Source: a virus. From it: DNA of 34,802 bases. Below are positions 24,132 to 30,398 of this stretch, piece after piece; the stretch's first letter is position 1; each line of letters starts with the position of its first letter. Where the stretch lies: IMG/VR virus record IMGVR_UViG_3300002231_000783, positions 1 through 34,802 of that record, one strand, 5' to 3'. Both the position numbers and the translations under genes were made by a program. The notes below the pieces were generated by a model, which worked only from the letters and a program-made list of their open reading frames with translations, was not told where the DNA came from and searched no databases.

Positions 24132-24758
24132 TCAGTATCCCATCTCTCTAAGCCTTAGGATTTGAATCGGAGGTGGATCAGCGTCGAAACTTCCATATAT
24201 AGTGCCCCAATCATTCGATGCGCTAAGGGTCACCGTTGGAGTAACGCCGTCATCCTTATCACCAGAGAACATACTGCAAAACACCAGTGAGCTATTCTGC
24301 ACGTCTATAATATGGCTCTGGTCGACAGAGCTAGCTGACTCTGTCCCATCTGTAAAAGCGATCCCAACTTTTATTTGATCGTCAGTAATAGAAAGACACT
24401 CTGCAGTGCCATCGGTGCCGGTGTTATTGGAGGAGTCTGTGACGGAAGTCACTCCCGTCGCTGGATATTCCGCAAACAATCCTTGGTTATTGCCAGTGCC
24501 AGAAGATCCAAGCGTAATGCTAGTCTCTGTCCCATTGCTTACCCTGTAAATAAGTCCCGCGCTGCTGTTGGAGGAGTAAGTAATCGTATCGACAGCGGTC
24601 CAGCCTACTGGCGTGGTAAATGGCGTGTGATGGCTTCGAGCGTAACCTATGACCAAAAGGTTGCCGCTGGTTGGCGTCGAGCCAAACGTGATCGTCAGCA
24701 TCCTATTAGACTTCGATATGTTGCTTGTAGTCTGAACAGGGCTGAAGTCATTTGACAC
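24132..24758 (-). CDS. Beta-sandwich fibre-like protein, 208 aa
   Basis: The protein is nearly all beta by composition (Ser, Thr, Gly, Val), with a T-P-T-S-G-N-L-L-V-I-G-Y-A strand and a P-V-G-W-T-A-V-D segment. I recall this pattern from lectin-like or Ig-like surface domains in phage and bacterial proteins. It starts at GTG with a perfect GGAGG six bases upstream and overlaps the cysteine-rich gene by 11 bases. It is most likely a virion surface protein. Confidence 0.6.
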   Translation of the reverse strand: MSNDFSPVQTTSNISKSNRMLTITFGSTPTSGNLLVIGYARSHHTPFTTPVGWTAVDTITYSSNSSAGLIYRVSNGTETSITLGSSGTGNNQGLFAEYPATGVTSVTDSSNNTGTDGTAECLSITDDQIKVGIAFTDGTESASSVDQSHIIDVQNSSLVFCSMFSGDKDDGVTPTVTLSASNDWGTIYGSFDADPPPIQILRLREMGY

Positions 24759-25056
24759 GGGACACCTCCGCTACCCAGCGAGCTTCGACTTCTTCGATCG
24801 ATATCGGGATGAACATAATCCCAATTCGGTCTGGCCGCATGGATTCGGGAAGCGAATAGTCGTCAAGCCAAAGGCACCGAAAGTCTCGGCAGGCTTGCGG
24901 GCGAGATGAATAAATATCGCAGCACTGAAGCGACTTAGGATTGCAATGCTCACAAAGTTTGCCTTTCCCAAGAACGCAACATGCCGTACACCCACCGCAG
25001 GTTCTTAGTTTTGGAGTTGGACAAGCCGTACATGACGGCTTGCCCCGCTCCGTCAC
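24748..25056 (-). CDS. CxxCxxCC (YkgJ-type) cysteine-cluster protein
   Basis: This 102-residue protein has 12 cysteines (9, 12, 20, 23, 26, 27, 35, 38, 45, 46, 56, 61). The core C20-G-G-C-T-A-C-C27, later C45-C46-D-I-Y-S-S-R-P-Q-A-C-R-D-F-R-C61-L-W-L and an L-P-E-S-M-R-P-D motif, match the YkgJ/CxxCxxCC family, thought to bind zinc or iron. No enzyme activity is established for the family. It starts at GTG, sharing one base with the preceding stop. It sits, unusually, in the middle of structural fibre genes. Confidence 0.75.
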   Translation of the reverse strand: MTERGKPSCTACPTPKLRTCGGCTACCVLGKGKLCEHCNPKSLQCCDIYSSRPQACRDFRCLWLDDYSLPESMRPDRIGIMFIPISIEEVEARWVAEVSRVK

Positions 25057-25532
25057 TAGGTAAGCCTTAGGGTCAGGTTGTTCAAAGCGATCGTTACAGT
25101 ATCGTTCTCGTCTACGTTTTTCCCTAAGTCAAAAGCTCCGGTCCAAATTGAAACCCGGTTAGCAGGAGTTGCGTTTACGTCGTAGAGCGACCAACCATTG
25201 ATGTAGCTTGTGCCCGTTGCCCATCCGCCAGATCCAGCGGTAGGAAACGTGATCGCTGCTGTGTTTTGAATTACAGAAGGATCGGCAACAGTAGCTGCAG
25301 TGCCAAACTCGACCGCCGTGCGGTCATAGCTGGTTCCGCTTACTTCTCCAGTCACCGAAGCGTCACCATCCGGCAGAGTGTCACCCGGATCAGTCCCGGT
25401 TGAAGTCGTGCCTGTAATAAAAAGAGCCAACTCAAGCTCTTGATCGCCAGTTGCTAAGTAAGTGTAAGGGTTTGCCTGGTCGCGAAGGATCATATCCATC
25501 GTCGCCGCAGCAGCTTTTCTAGAAAGGGGCAT
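25056..25532 (-). CDS. Virion surface or fibre-like protein, 158 aa
   Basis: After a short helical start (R-K-A-A-A-A-T-M-D-M-I-L) the protein becomes strand-rich. Its I-N-G-W-S-L-Y-D-V-N...W-T-G-A-F-D-L-G and V-T-I-A-L-N-N-L-T-L ending is a pattern I recall from short phage tail-fibre or decoration proteins encoded after the capsid gene. The Shine-Dalgarno site is AAGGAGA. It shares the general plan of the next upstream gene (25533-25973), so the two may be distant paralogues. Confidence 0.6.
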   Translation of the reverse strand: MPLSRKAAAATMDMILRDQANPYTYLATGDQELELALFITGTTSTGTDPGDTLPDGDASVTGEVSGTSYDRTAVEFGTAATVADPSVIQNTAAITFPTAGSGGWATGTSYINGWSLYDVNATPANRVSIWTGAFDLGKNVDENDTVTIALNNLTLRLT

Positions 25533-25973
25533 TCAATCTCCTTTTATCTTAAGCTCTCTTGTCCCGAACGTATGACTCTCCCCGTCTGTGACCACCACTG
25601 AAGGATTTATCACATCCCAGGTAAGAAGGTTCCCTGACGTTAGGGCGTCAAAAACGCCGACCCCCACTATTGTTGAAGGGCTAGTAGTCAAGGTGATGCT
25701 GGACCAAAGAACAGACCCAACATTCGAGATCGAGCGAATTCGTTGTTCTGGATCGTCATCCTCTGGGGCGGACCAGTAGGGTGCGCCAGCGAGGCCTGTC
25801 GGATAGACAAGGACTCTCGCTGGCCCCCATTCCACCGCAGAGTGAAGCGTGGGATGGTCGCGAACCGGATTCGTGGTGAACAAGGTTACATACGTCGCCA
25901 CAACTGGAGACGCTGAAAACCCTCTGTAGAGGTTCAAAGCCTTGTCCGCCATGAGTTCAGTGCGACCAGCCAT
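25533..25973 (-). CDS. Virion surface or fibre-like protein, 146 aa
   Basis: The ATG at 25973 follows AGGAG; the frame extends one codon further to a TTG that is less likely. The A-L-N-L-Y-R-G...V-A-T-Y-V-T-L-F-T-T-N-P beginning and S-G-N-L-L-T-W-D-V-I-N-P-S-V-V-V-T-D-G-E ending fit small phage structural proteins with one beta domain. It is the first gene after the capsid gene and could be a decoration or head-completion protein. Its role is not proved. Confidence 0.6.
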   Translation of the reverse strand: MAGRTELMADKALNLYRGFSASPVVATYVTLFTTNPVRDHPTLHSAVEWGPARVLVYPTGLAGAPYWSAPEDDDPEQRIRSISNVGSVLWSSITLTTSPSTIVGVGVFDALTSGNLLTWDVINPSVVVTDGESHTFGTRELKIKGD

Positions 25974-25982
25974 CAATCACTC

Positions 25983-26462
25983 CTAGTCAGCGTTCTCGAC
26001 GAAGGTAGTTCCAAGGTCGTCAACGCGGACAGCACCCATGAAAGCGCCGTGGTAAACAAGCTCAGTGTTACCGCGTGAAACCGCTTGTCGTACCCAGGCT
26101 TCTTGCTGACCAAGGCCTGTGACCATTCCGTTTGAATTCCATGCAAAGACTCGGTGCCCAGCAGGAGTAGTTGTGGCCGGGATCTCCGTACACATGATCC
26201 ACTGAGCGCCTAGCAATCGAGTAACTTCGCCGTCCATGAGGGGGCGCATTGCGTTGTAGTCACTTGACGTTGCTCTGTTCGTAGTGTCATTGAAGAGCTG
26301 CGCGACCTGCACTGGGTGAATTCCGACATACGAATCAAAAAAGGCATCGTTCTGCTGCAGGATGTTAATGAGTTCAATGGCTTTAGCCATGCTAAAGCCA
26401 GTCGCACTCGCGCCCGTGGTTCCATCGGCTTCCAGGTTACGTGGTCCCGGTAGTGCCAGCAA
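25983..26462 (-). CDS. Major capsid protein, C-terminal part (frameshifted)
   Basis: This frame carries the second half of the capsid protein. It begins to match around R-N-L-E-A-D-G and runs through a MAKAIELIN helix, an F-F-D-S-Y-V-G-I-H-P-V-Q strand, a W-I-M-C-T-E-I-P segment and the final strand H-G-A-F-M-G-A-V-R-V-D-D, typical of the C-terminus of HK97-fold podovirus capsids. The nominal first codon (TTG 26462) is inside the end of the other frame and lacks a proper Shine-Dalgarno site. It is a continuation of 26437-26964 displaced by one base. Confidence 0.75.
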   Translation of the reverse strand: MLALPGPRNLEADGTTGASATGFSMAKAIELINILQQNDAFFDSYVGIHPVQVAQLFNDTTNRATSSDYNAMRPLMDGEVTRLLGAQWIMCTEIPATTTPAGHRVFAWNSNGMVTGLGQQEAWVRQAVSRGNTELVYHGAFMGAVRVDDLGTTFVENAD

Positions 26463-26964
26463 AGGCTGCCGTTCCGCCGCCTTCTCCGAGGTTTACGTTA
26501 GCGTCAAACTCCGTAAAGAAGATCGAATCGAACTTTCGGCCCAATGCCCCAAGTACGTTTTCCTGGTATGCGCCGCCTGGAACCAAGGCGTTCAAGAGGC
26601 CAAGCGTCCCCATTTGGTCACGCTGGTCGAAAAATTCAGGATATTCCCAGTGCTGCGGTCGAATTACGACCGTTCGGATTCCGGTTTCAGCAGAAGCGGT
26701 TCCGCCGACATCGTCTCCAATGAAACCAGAGCGGGTGCGCTGCTGCACAGTCGCCTTGTTCCAGCGATCAATCCGCTTTTCGTAACCCTCAAGCTCTACT
26801 TGCCTAGCAGCAGTATTCGCAACAAGAGAGCGGGTTTGCTGCATTTCTTTTACCATGGTCTGCTCGTAAGCGACCTTCAATGCAAACAAACCAATTGGAG
26901 CGTCAGTGGATGCGCCTGGATGGGCTCCAGGTAGCGTAGAGGAAATATAGTCAGTGATGGCCAT
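26437..26964 (-). CDS. Major capsid protein, N-terminal part (frameshifted)
   Basis: This frame gives 175 residues from M-A-I-T-D-Y-I, with the R-T-V-V-I-R-P-Q-H-W-E-Y-P-E-F-F-D-Q-R-D strand-helix and the G-R-K-F-D-S-I-F-F motif (A/G-R-x-x-D-x-x-I in relatives) of podovirus capsids. It stops at TAA after G-T-T-G-T-T. Removing one base in ACCGGGACCACGT joins it to the next frame and gives 326 residues, a normal capsid length. A truncated 175-residue product could not form a capsid. It has the best Shine-Dalgarno site in the window (GGAGGTAG, six bases upstream), which is inside a hairpin (26971-27008). Confidence 0.78.
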   Translation of the reverse strand: MAITDYISSTLPGAHPGASTDAPIGLFALKVAYEQTMVKEMQQTRSLVANTAARQVELEGYEKRIDRWNKATVQQRTRSGFIGDDVGGTASAETGIRTVVIRPQHWEYPEFFDQRDQMGTLGLLNALVPGGAYQENVLGALGRKFDSIFFTEFDANVNLGEGGGTAAFAGTTGTT

Positions 26965-26970
26965 TTCAGC

Positions 26971-27008
26971 CTACCTCCTATTCGAAGAATGATTACTTCG
27001 GGAGGTAG
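26971..27008 (-). promoter_or_regulatory. Hairpin enclosing the capsid Shine-Dalgarno site
   Basis: In the leftward transcript CTACCTCC (27008-27001) and CGAAG (27000-26996) pair with CTTCG (26987-26983) and GGAGGTAG (26978-26971). This leaves an 8-base loop and a 4-base AATA bulge, 13 base pairs in all. The 3' strand is exactly the capsid Shine-Dalgarno site. The stem could limit initiation, protect the 5' end after RNA processing, or be a DNA dyad bound by a protein. Confidence 0.65.
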
Positions 27009-27017
27009 TCCGCCAGC

Positions 27018-27082
27018 CAAAAAGCAGGCCCCCCTCGGCGCTGTGCCGTAACGTAGAGCGGCCCGGGGGGGGTAGTCGCTCT
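27018..27082 (-). terminator. GC-rich structured region before the capsid gene
   Basis: Read leftward, AGAGCG/CGCTCT (27082-27077 and 27060-27055) form one stem, and CGGC/GCCG (27048-27045 and 27039-27036) form another. A run of eight C (27072-27065) can pair with a run of six G (27034-27029). Shortly after the G run come five T (27023-27019). It could act as an intrinsic terminator or attenuator between scaffold and capsid genes, or as an RNA-processing site. The 158-base gap (26965-27122) holds no gene I can find. Confidence 0.4.
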
Positions 27083-27122
27083 AGTTCGCGAGGAAAGCAC
27101 AGAGGGGAGCCTGTGTCAAGGA

Positions 27123-27428
27123 CTAGAGATCTTCAGAGGCCTCCGAGGAATCAGACCCGGCAAAGTCCACCAAAGAGGTCTGAACCCGCTCAGATTGCGT
27201 AGAATCGGCGTTTCCCCCACTAAGACGCTCCTCGATCTCTTCTTGTGTGGCCAAGATATCGATCTTTGGGTCCGGGGACTCCCCTGTCAATTTGTCAAAC
27301 ATCTCGATCGACGTTTTGAGATCTTGCCGCGCACGAGCAATGCGGTCTTGCGTAATGTCTGGCGTATTGAGAGTGCTATTCAATAGCGTAGACAGCACGT
27401 TACGAATGTTATTTAGCTCATCCTTCAT
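27123..27428 (-). CDS. Hypothetical acidic protein, 101 aa
   Basis: I chose the ATG at 27428, one base after the previous stop, because the longer frame (to 27497) would overlap the zinc-ribbon gene. The product is helical at the N-terminus (about 1-60), with a P-D-I-T-Q-D-R-I-A-R-A-R-Q-D-L segment, and ends in a disordered acidic Ser-rich tail. It is unrecognised. Lying between scaffold and capsid genes it may aid head assembly. Confidence 0.55.
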   Translation of the reverse strand: MKDELNNIRNVLSTLLNSTLNTPDITQDRIARARQDLKTSIEMFDKLTGESPDPKIDILATQEEIEERLSGGNADSTQSERVQTSLVDFAGSDSSEASEDL

Positions 27429-27429
27429 T

Positions 27430-27621
27430 TCAGTCCAGTTCCTCTCCACAGTACAAACAGAAAACCCTGGCACCCACAGTGTGTATGGGAGATCCACAAC
27501 AATCGCTCATCCAAGTGTTTGGATGCTGCTCAAGAGTGCCTTCTCTTTTTTCTTTTTGCTCTTTGTGGTAACGCTTCCTCGCAGCCTCCTCAAAGAGTTT
27601 TTTTTGTTCCGCCTTGTCCAT
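27430..27621 (-). CDS. Small zinc-ribbon protein, 63 aa
   Basis: The first 33 residues form a charged helix rich in Lys and Glu. The remainder has C41-C42-G-S-P and C55-L-Y-C58-G-E, a minimal zinc-ribbon pattern. Its start overlaps the scaffold stop as TAATG, so it is coupled to the scaffold gene. Small zinc ribbons occur among phage head genes with unknown function. A metal site is likely; the role is not known. Confidence 0.6.
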   Translation of the reverse strand: MDKAEQKKLFEEAARKRYHKEQKEKREGTLEQHPNTWMSDCCGSPIHTVGARVFCLYCGEELD

Positions 27622-28442
27622 TAAATGATCCTCGTCCCATCAGGCATAAAGGCCTGGGGTCGAGACGTGAATCGCGGCGAATTCAGATCCAAGCCCTTCT
27701 CGTGCAGAGCCATGAGGATTTCAAGATACCGAGCTTCCTTCATTGAAGAGAGTGGATGCTTCTTGTTTTTGAATTCTTCTGAATGCATAAGCTCTATAGC
27801 TTCAGTATAAAGCTGCTCAGGGGTATCTCCTGGCGCTTCCGAGGGAGAGCCGCCCACTGGTGGAGCACTATCTTCACCCATTAAGTCACCGGCTTTCAAC
27901 AAAGCGTCTAAAATTGCAGGGTGCCTATCCAAACCTGTTTGCTTCATGACTTCTGCGGCAGCGGGATCGTCGGCCATGATCTTTTCCAAGGTCTGGTTGG
28001 CAAGCTCTAGCCGCTTATCGGCGTTTTCGCCTAGCTGCTCTCGAGCGTTCTGCTCCCAAGAAGACTTGAGTTCTCCGAGCTTCGACGAAGATTCAGCGGC
28101 TTTTTCGTTTGCGGCGTTCACTAGCGCAGACCACTGAGCTTCCGTCAACCCACGATTATGGGCTGTCTCTCGAATACCCTCAAGAGTCCCGCGAAGGTTA
28201 TGGTCCACTTCGTCAGGGATGGCATAACCATCATGCCTCTCTGGGCGTCCCATTGAATTGTAAAACTTGCCCCAGTCTTCTGGGGTGGCGTCCTCTCCAG
28301 GCACCCGTCTTGTAGAAGATAGGTGCTTCTTTGTATCAACGAATCCCTTTGCAAGAGTAGATACGTCAGCGTCTGGCCCAAACTGCTTCAGTATCGCCTC
28401 CCTAAGGCCGCCGTCCTCCATGATATCCGAGATCTTCGTCAA
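27621..28442 (-). CDS. Capsid scaffold protein
   Basis: The 273-residue protein has the features of podovirus scaffolds: a V-S-T-L-A-K-G-F-V-D-T-K-K-H-L segment, V-P-G-E-D-A-T-P-E-D-W-G-K-F-Y and M-G-R-P-E-R-H-D-G-Y near residues 45-75, a long charged central helix (90-175) and an acidic Pro-rich linker. It is encoded directly before the capsid region. Scaffolds guide capsid assembly and then leave. The C-terminal basic helix (around 225-273) would contact the capsid. The start is TTG after GGGAGA. Confidence 0.82.
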   Translation of the reverse strand: MTKISDIMEDGGLREAILKQFGPDADVSTLAKGFVDTKKHLSSTRRVPGEDATPEDWGKFYNSMGRPERHDGYAIPDEVDHNLRGTLEGIRETAHNRGLTEAQWSALVNAANEKAAESSSKLGELKSSWEQNAREQLGENADKRLELANQTLEKIMADDPAAAEVMKQTGLDRHPAILDALLKAGDLMGEDSAPPVGGSPSEAPGDTPEQLYTEAIELMHSEEFKNKKHPLSSMKEARYLEILMALHEKGLDLNSPRFTSRPQAFMPDGTRII

Positions 28443-28729
28443 ACGATCTCCCTCCGCTCGACCTTGCGAGCCATCCCTTCGATGAACCAGTAGACCCGGC
28501 GCATCGTGTCCCTCTGTGCAATTGCGATAGGATCAAATGGGCACTCCAGTGTGCCCACTCTCCCGCCAAGAACAGTATCCAAAATCTCGAGACAACGCTT
28601 TCCTGTTGGGTCGGAAAACGTGTCCTCGCAAACCTTCTTTGCCTCTTCCCCGAGCTTCTTCTGTCTGTCTTGCTGGCGCTCCAGCTCGCGCCCATGCTCG
28701 AAGAAATCCCAATGGTTTTCCGCGCTCAC
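28439..28729 (-). CDS. Small portal-adjacent protein (Bbp19-like)
   Basis: The 96-residue protein has a charged N-terminal helix, then F-S-D-P-T-G-K-R-C-L-E-I-L...F-D-P...A...D-T-M-R-R-V-Y-W-F-I. This resembles the short Bbp19-like proteins encoded between portal and scaffold in many podoviruses (F..P.GR.VL..L.....F.P.......G.R.....I). Function is unknown but structural. It overlaps both neighbours by four bases. Confidence 0.6.
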   Translation of the reverse strand: MSAENHWDFFEHGRELERQQDRQKKLGEEAKKVCEDTFSDPTGKRCLEILDTVLGGRVGTLECPFDPIAIAQRDTMRRVYWFIEGMARKVERREIV

Positions 28730-30390
28730 ACTACTGGTCCTGTCAAGTCTGCGAGTCCTGCGCCATTACGGCGAGACCCCCCAGGACGCAATTGAACTTG
28801 TGTTTGCGCCTGCCCTGCGCGTTCGAGAAGTTGGGCGACACGATCGTCTGCAGCCTGATCGCCCCGCGCCTGCCTCTCTTGTTCAATGCGTTCAGCGTCT
28901 TTAAAGATTGGGGGGACATCTCCCAACCACTTTTCCATCTCTCGAAGTTTGTCGTTGTCGATATCAACTAACGCTTCAGGATCTCCCGTTCTTTCAAATC
29001 TCTGAAAACGTCGCTCTAGAAAAGCATCGACTCTCGCTAAAGACTGCGCCTTCATTGCAGTAAAGAAGGGGCTCGTGAATTCGAAATCAAGCTCCGCCTC
29101 AGGGTTTTCATTGATTAGACCCTGAAGCTCTGGGAGGGCTCCCTTAGAGAGCATGATATCTGTAATGTTCTCTACTAGCGGCGAAAGCTTCTCGTGAACG
29201 ATTGTTTGACTCGTTGAAGCCAAACGCGCCAAGGCCCGCGCCTGACGAGACCTCTCTGCTTCGGCACTACGAGTTTGCGCTTCCGGCTCACCAAGTACGT
29301 CTCCTAGGAATGCATCCGAGACAACCTTGTGCATATTGTCCGTCACAAGCTCTATCAACCCGAAGTCGGTGCCCGACCGAAGATACCCAGGCTGCACCTC
29401 CTTTGGTGGACGAACGACAACGTGTCCACCCGGAGTCAAATCCAAGGAGGCAATCTCGTCCTCTTCTGCCATAAACGGAGGATTCATTTCTTTGCCAAGC
29501 GCGATGAACTTCTGGCGTCCAATTTCGTTTGCGCCCTTCATGACCGGCCTTGCGATATGGCCTCGCCCACGGCCATACTGCTCTCCGTCCAAGACCATCA
29601 TTCTTGAGCAAATGTACGGATTGTTGGTGAATTGACCGGCGCGGATTTGTGCTGGGTGCTCCTTGTAGATCCAATGGCTGGCCCACGGTTTTATTTCACC
29701 GCCCTTCTTTCCCATCGTGTTTCGCTGCACAAAGTGAAGCACCTTCACCATGGTGAATGGTTGTTCTCGTGCGAGCTTGCTTAGGTGCGGGGGAATTGTG
29801 TCTCCGGGTCTTTGGAAAAACGAAACATGGTCTATTGCTGGTCTCTCGAGTTCTCGCACGACCATAAGAGGTCGACCGATATGGGAGAACACCCACCAGA
29901 CTCGAGAGAATGGGACTGGGTCAAACAGGAGCCCGCCAAAATCGTTTAACCCGGAAGCCCTCTCTTCATCATGGGACGTAAACAGGGTGGAGTTGCCAAG
30001 GACTCCCCAATCTCGTGTGTCTGTTTGCGCGGCAACGTAAAAATTAGAGTCCGCCAAAGCGTCGTGGACTCTCATGCTTGTTGCGTATAGCGCCTCTTCG
30101 GTTTCGACATCGTGTTCTAGCTGACCCTTGATCCGATAACGGACCCAGTCGCTTGAGGACGGATATAGAGTTCCGTTTAGCCAGTTGACGAATCTGTCTG
30201 ACTGTGCCACTCCAAATGAGTCGAAAAGTGGCTTCCGTCGTTCTCCTGGCGCGGAGCGGGTCGTAATGTCTCCACGGTATCGCATGAAGAGATCAGTAAT
30301 CTCCTGCATTGTCTGCTCGTAATTCTGCCGTTGGCCCTCGAGCCACGAGAACCTATGCATGAGCTTTTTGGGGTCAGTTGTAATCGGCAT
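28726..30390 (-). CDS. Portal (head-tail connector) protein
   Basis: The 554-residue product is a podovirus portal. The N-terminus has R...E.QR..YE...Q.I..L..RY-R-G, then D-S-F-G-V-A-Q-S-D-R-F-V-N-W-L-N-G-T-L-Y-P-S-S-S-D-W, the conserved early motif, and the middle has G-T-D-F-G-L-I-E. A Gln/Arg-rich C-terminus ends in a disordered tail. Portals form the dodecamer through which the terminase pumps DNA and to which the adaptor binds. It follows the large terminase gene with an eight-base gap and a GGAGA Shine-Dalgarno site. Confidence 0.88.
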   Translation of the reverse strand: MPITTDPKKLMHRFSWLEGQRQNYEQTMQEITDLFMRYRGDITTRSAPGERRKPLFDSFGVAQSDRFVNWLNGTLYPSSSDWVRYRIKGQLEHDVETEEALYATSMRVHDALADSNFYVAAQTDTRDWGVLGNSTLFTSHDEERASGLNDFGGLLFDPVPFSRVWWVFSHIGRPLMVVRELERPAIDHVSFFQRPGDTIPPHLSKLAREQPFTMVKVLHFVQRNTMGKKGGEIKPWASHWIYKEHPAQIRAGQFTNNPYICSRMMVLDGEQYGRGRGHIARPVMKGANEIGRQKFIALGKEMNPPFMAEEDEIASLDLTPGGHVVVRPPKEVQPGYLRSGTDFGLIELVTDNMHKVVSDAFLGDVLGEPEAQTRSAEAERSRQARALARLASTSQTIVHEKLSPLVENITDIMLSKGALPELQGLINENPEAELDFEFTSPFFTAMKAQSLARVDAFLERRFQRFERTGDPEALVDIDNDKLREMEKWLGDVPPIFKDAERIEQERQARGDQAADDRVAQLLERAGQAQTQVQLRPGGSRRNGAGLADLTGPVV

Positions 30391-30398
30391 CGAGTCTC

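Noticed and set aside
26437-26462. Programmed capsid frameshift like T7 10A/10B
   Set aside because: The shift is at mid protein, not near the C-terminus, and there is no -1 slippery heptamer; direction is +1. Kept only as a remote option.
27091-27119. Sigma70 promoter upstream of the capsid gene (TTGACA at 27119-27114, leftward)
   Set aside because: The -35 is perfect but no acceptable -10 exists at 16-18 base spacing (TTTCCT at 17).
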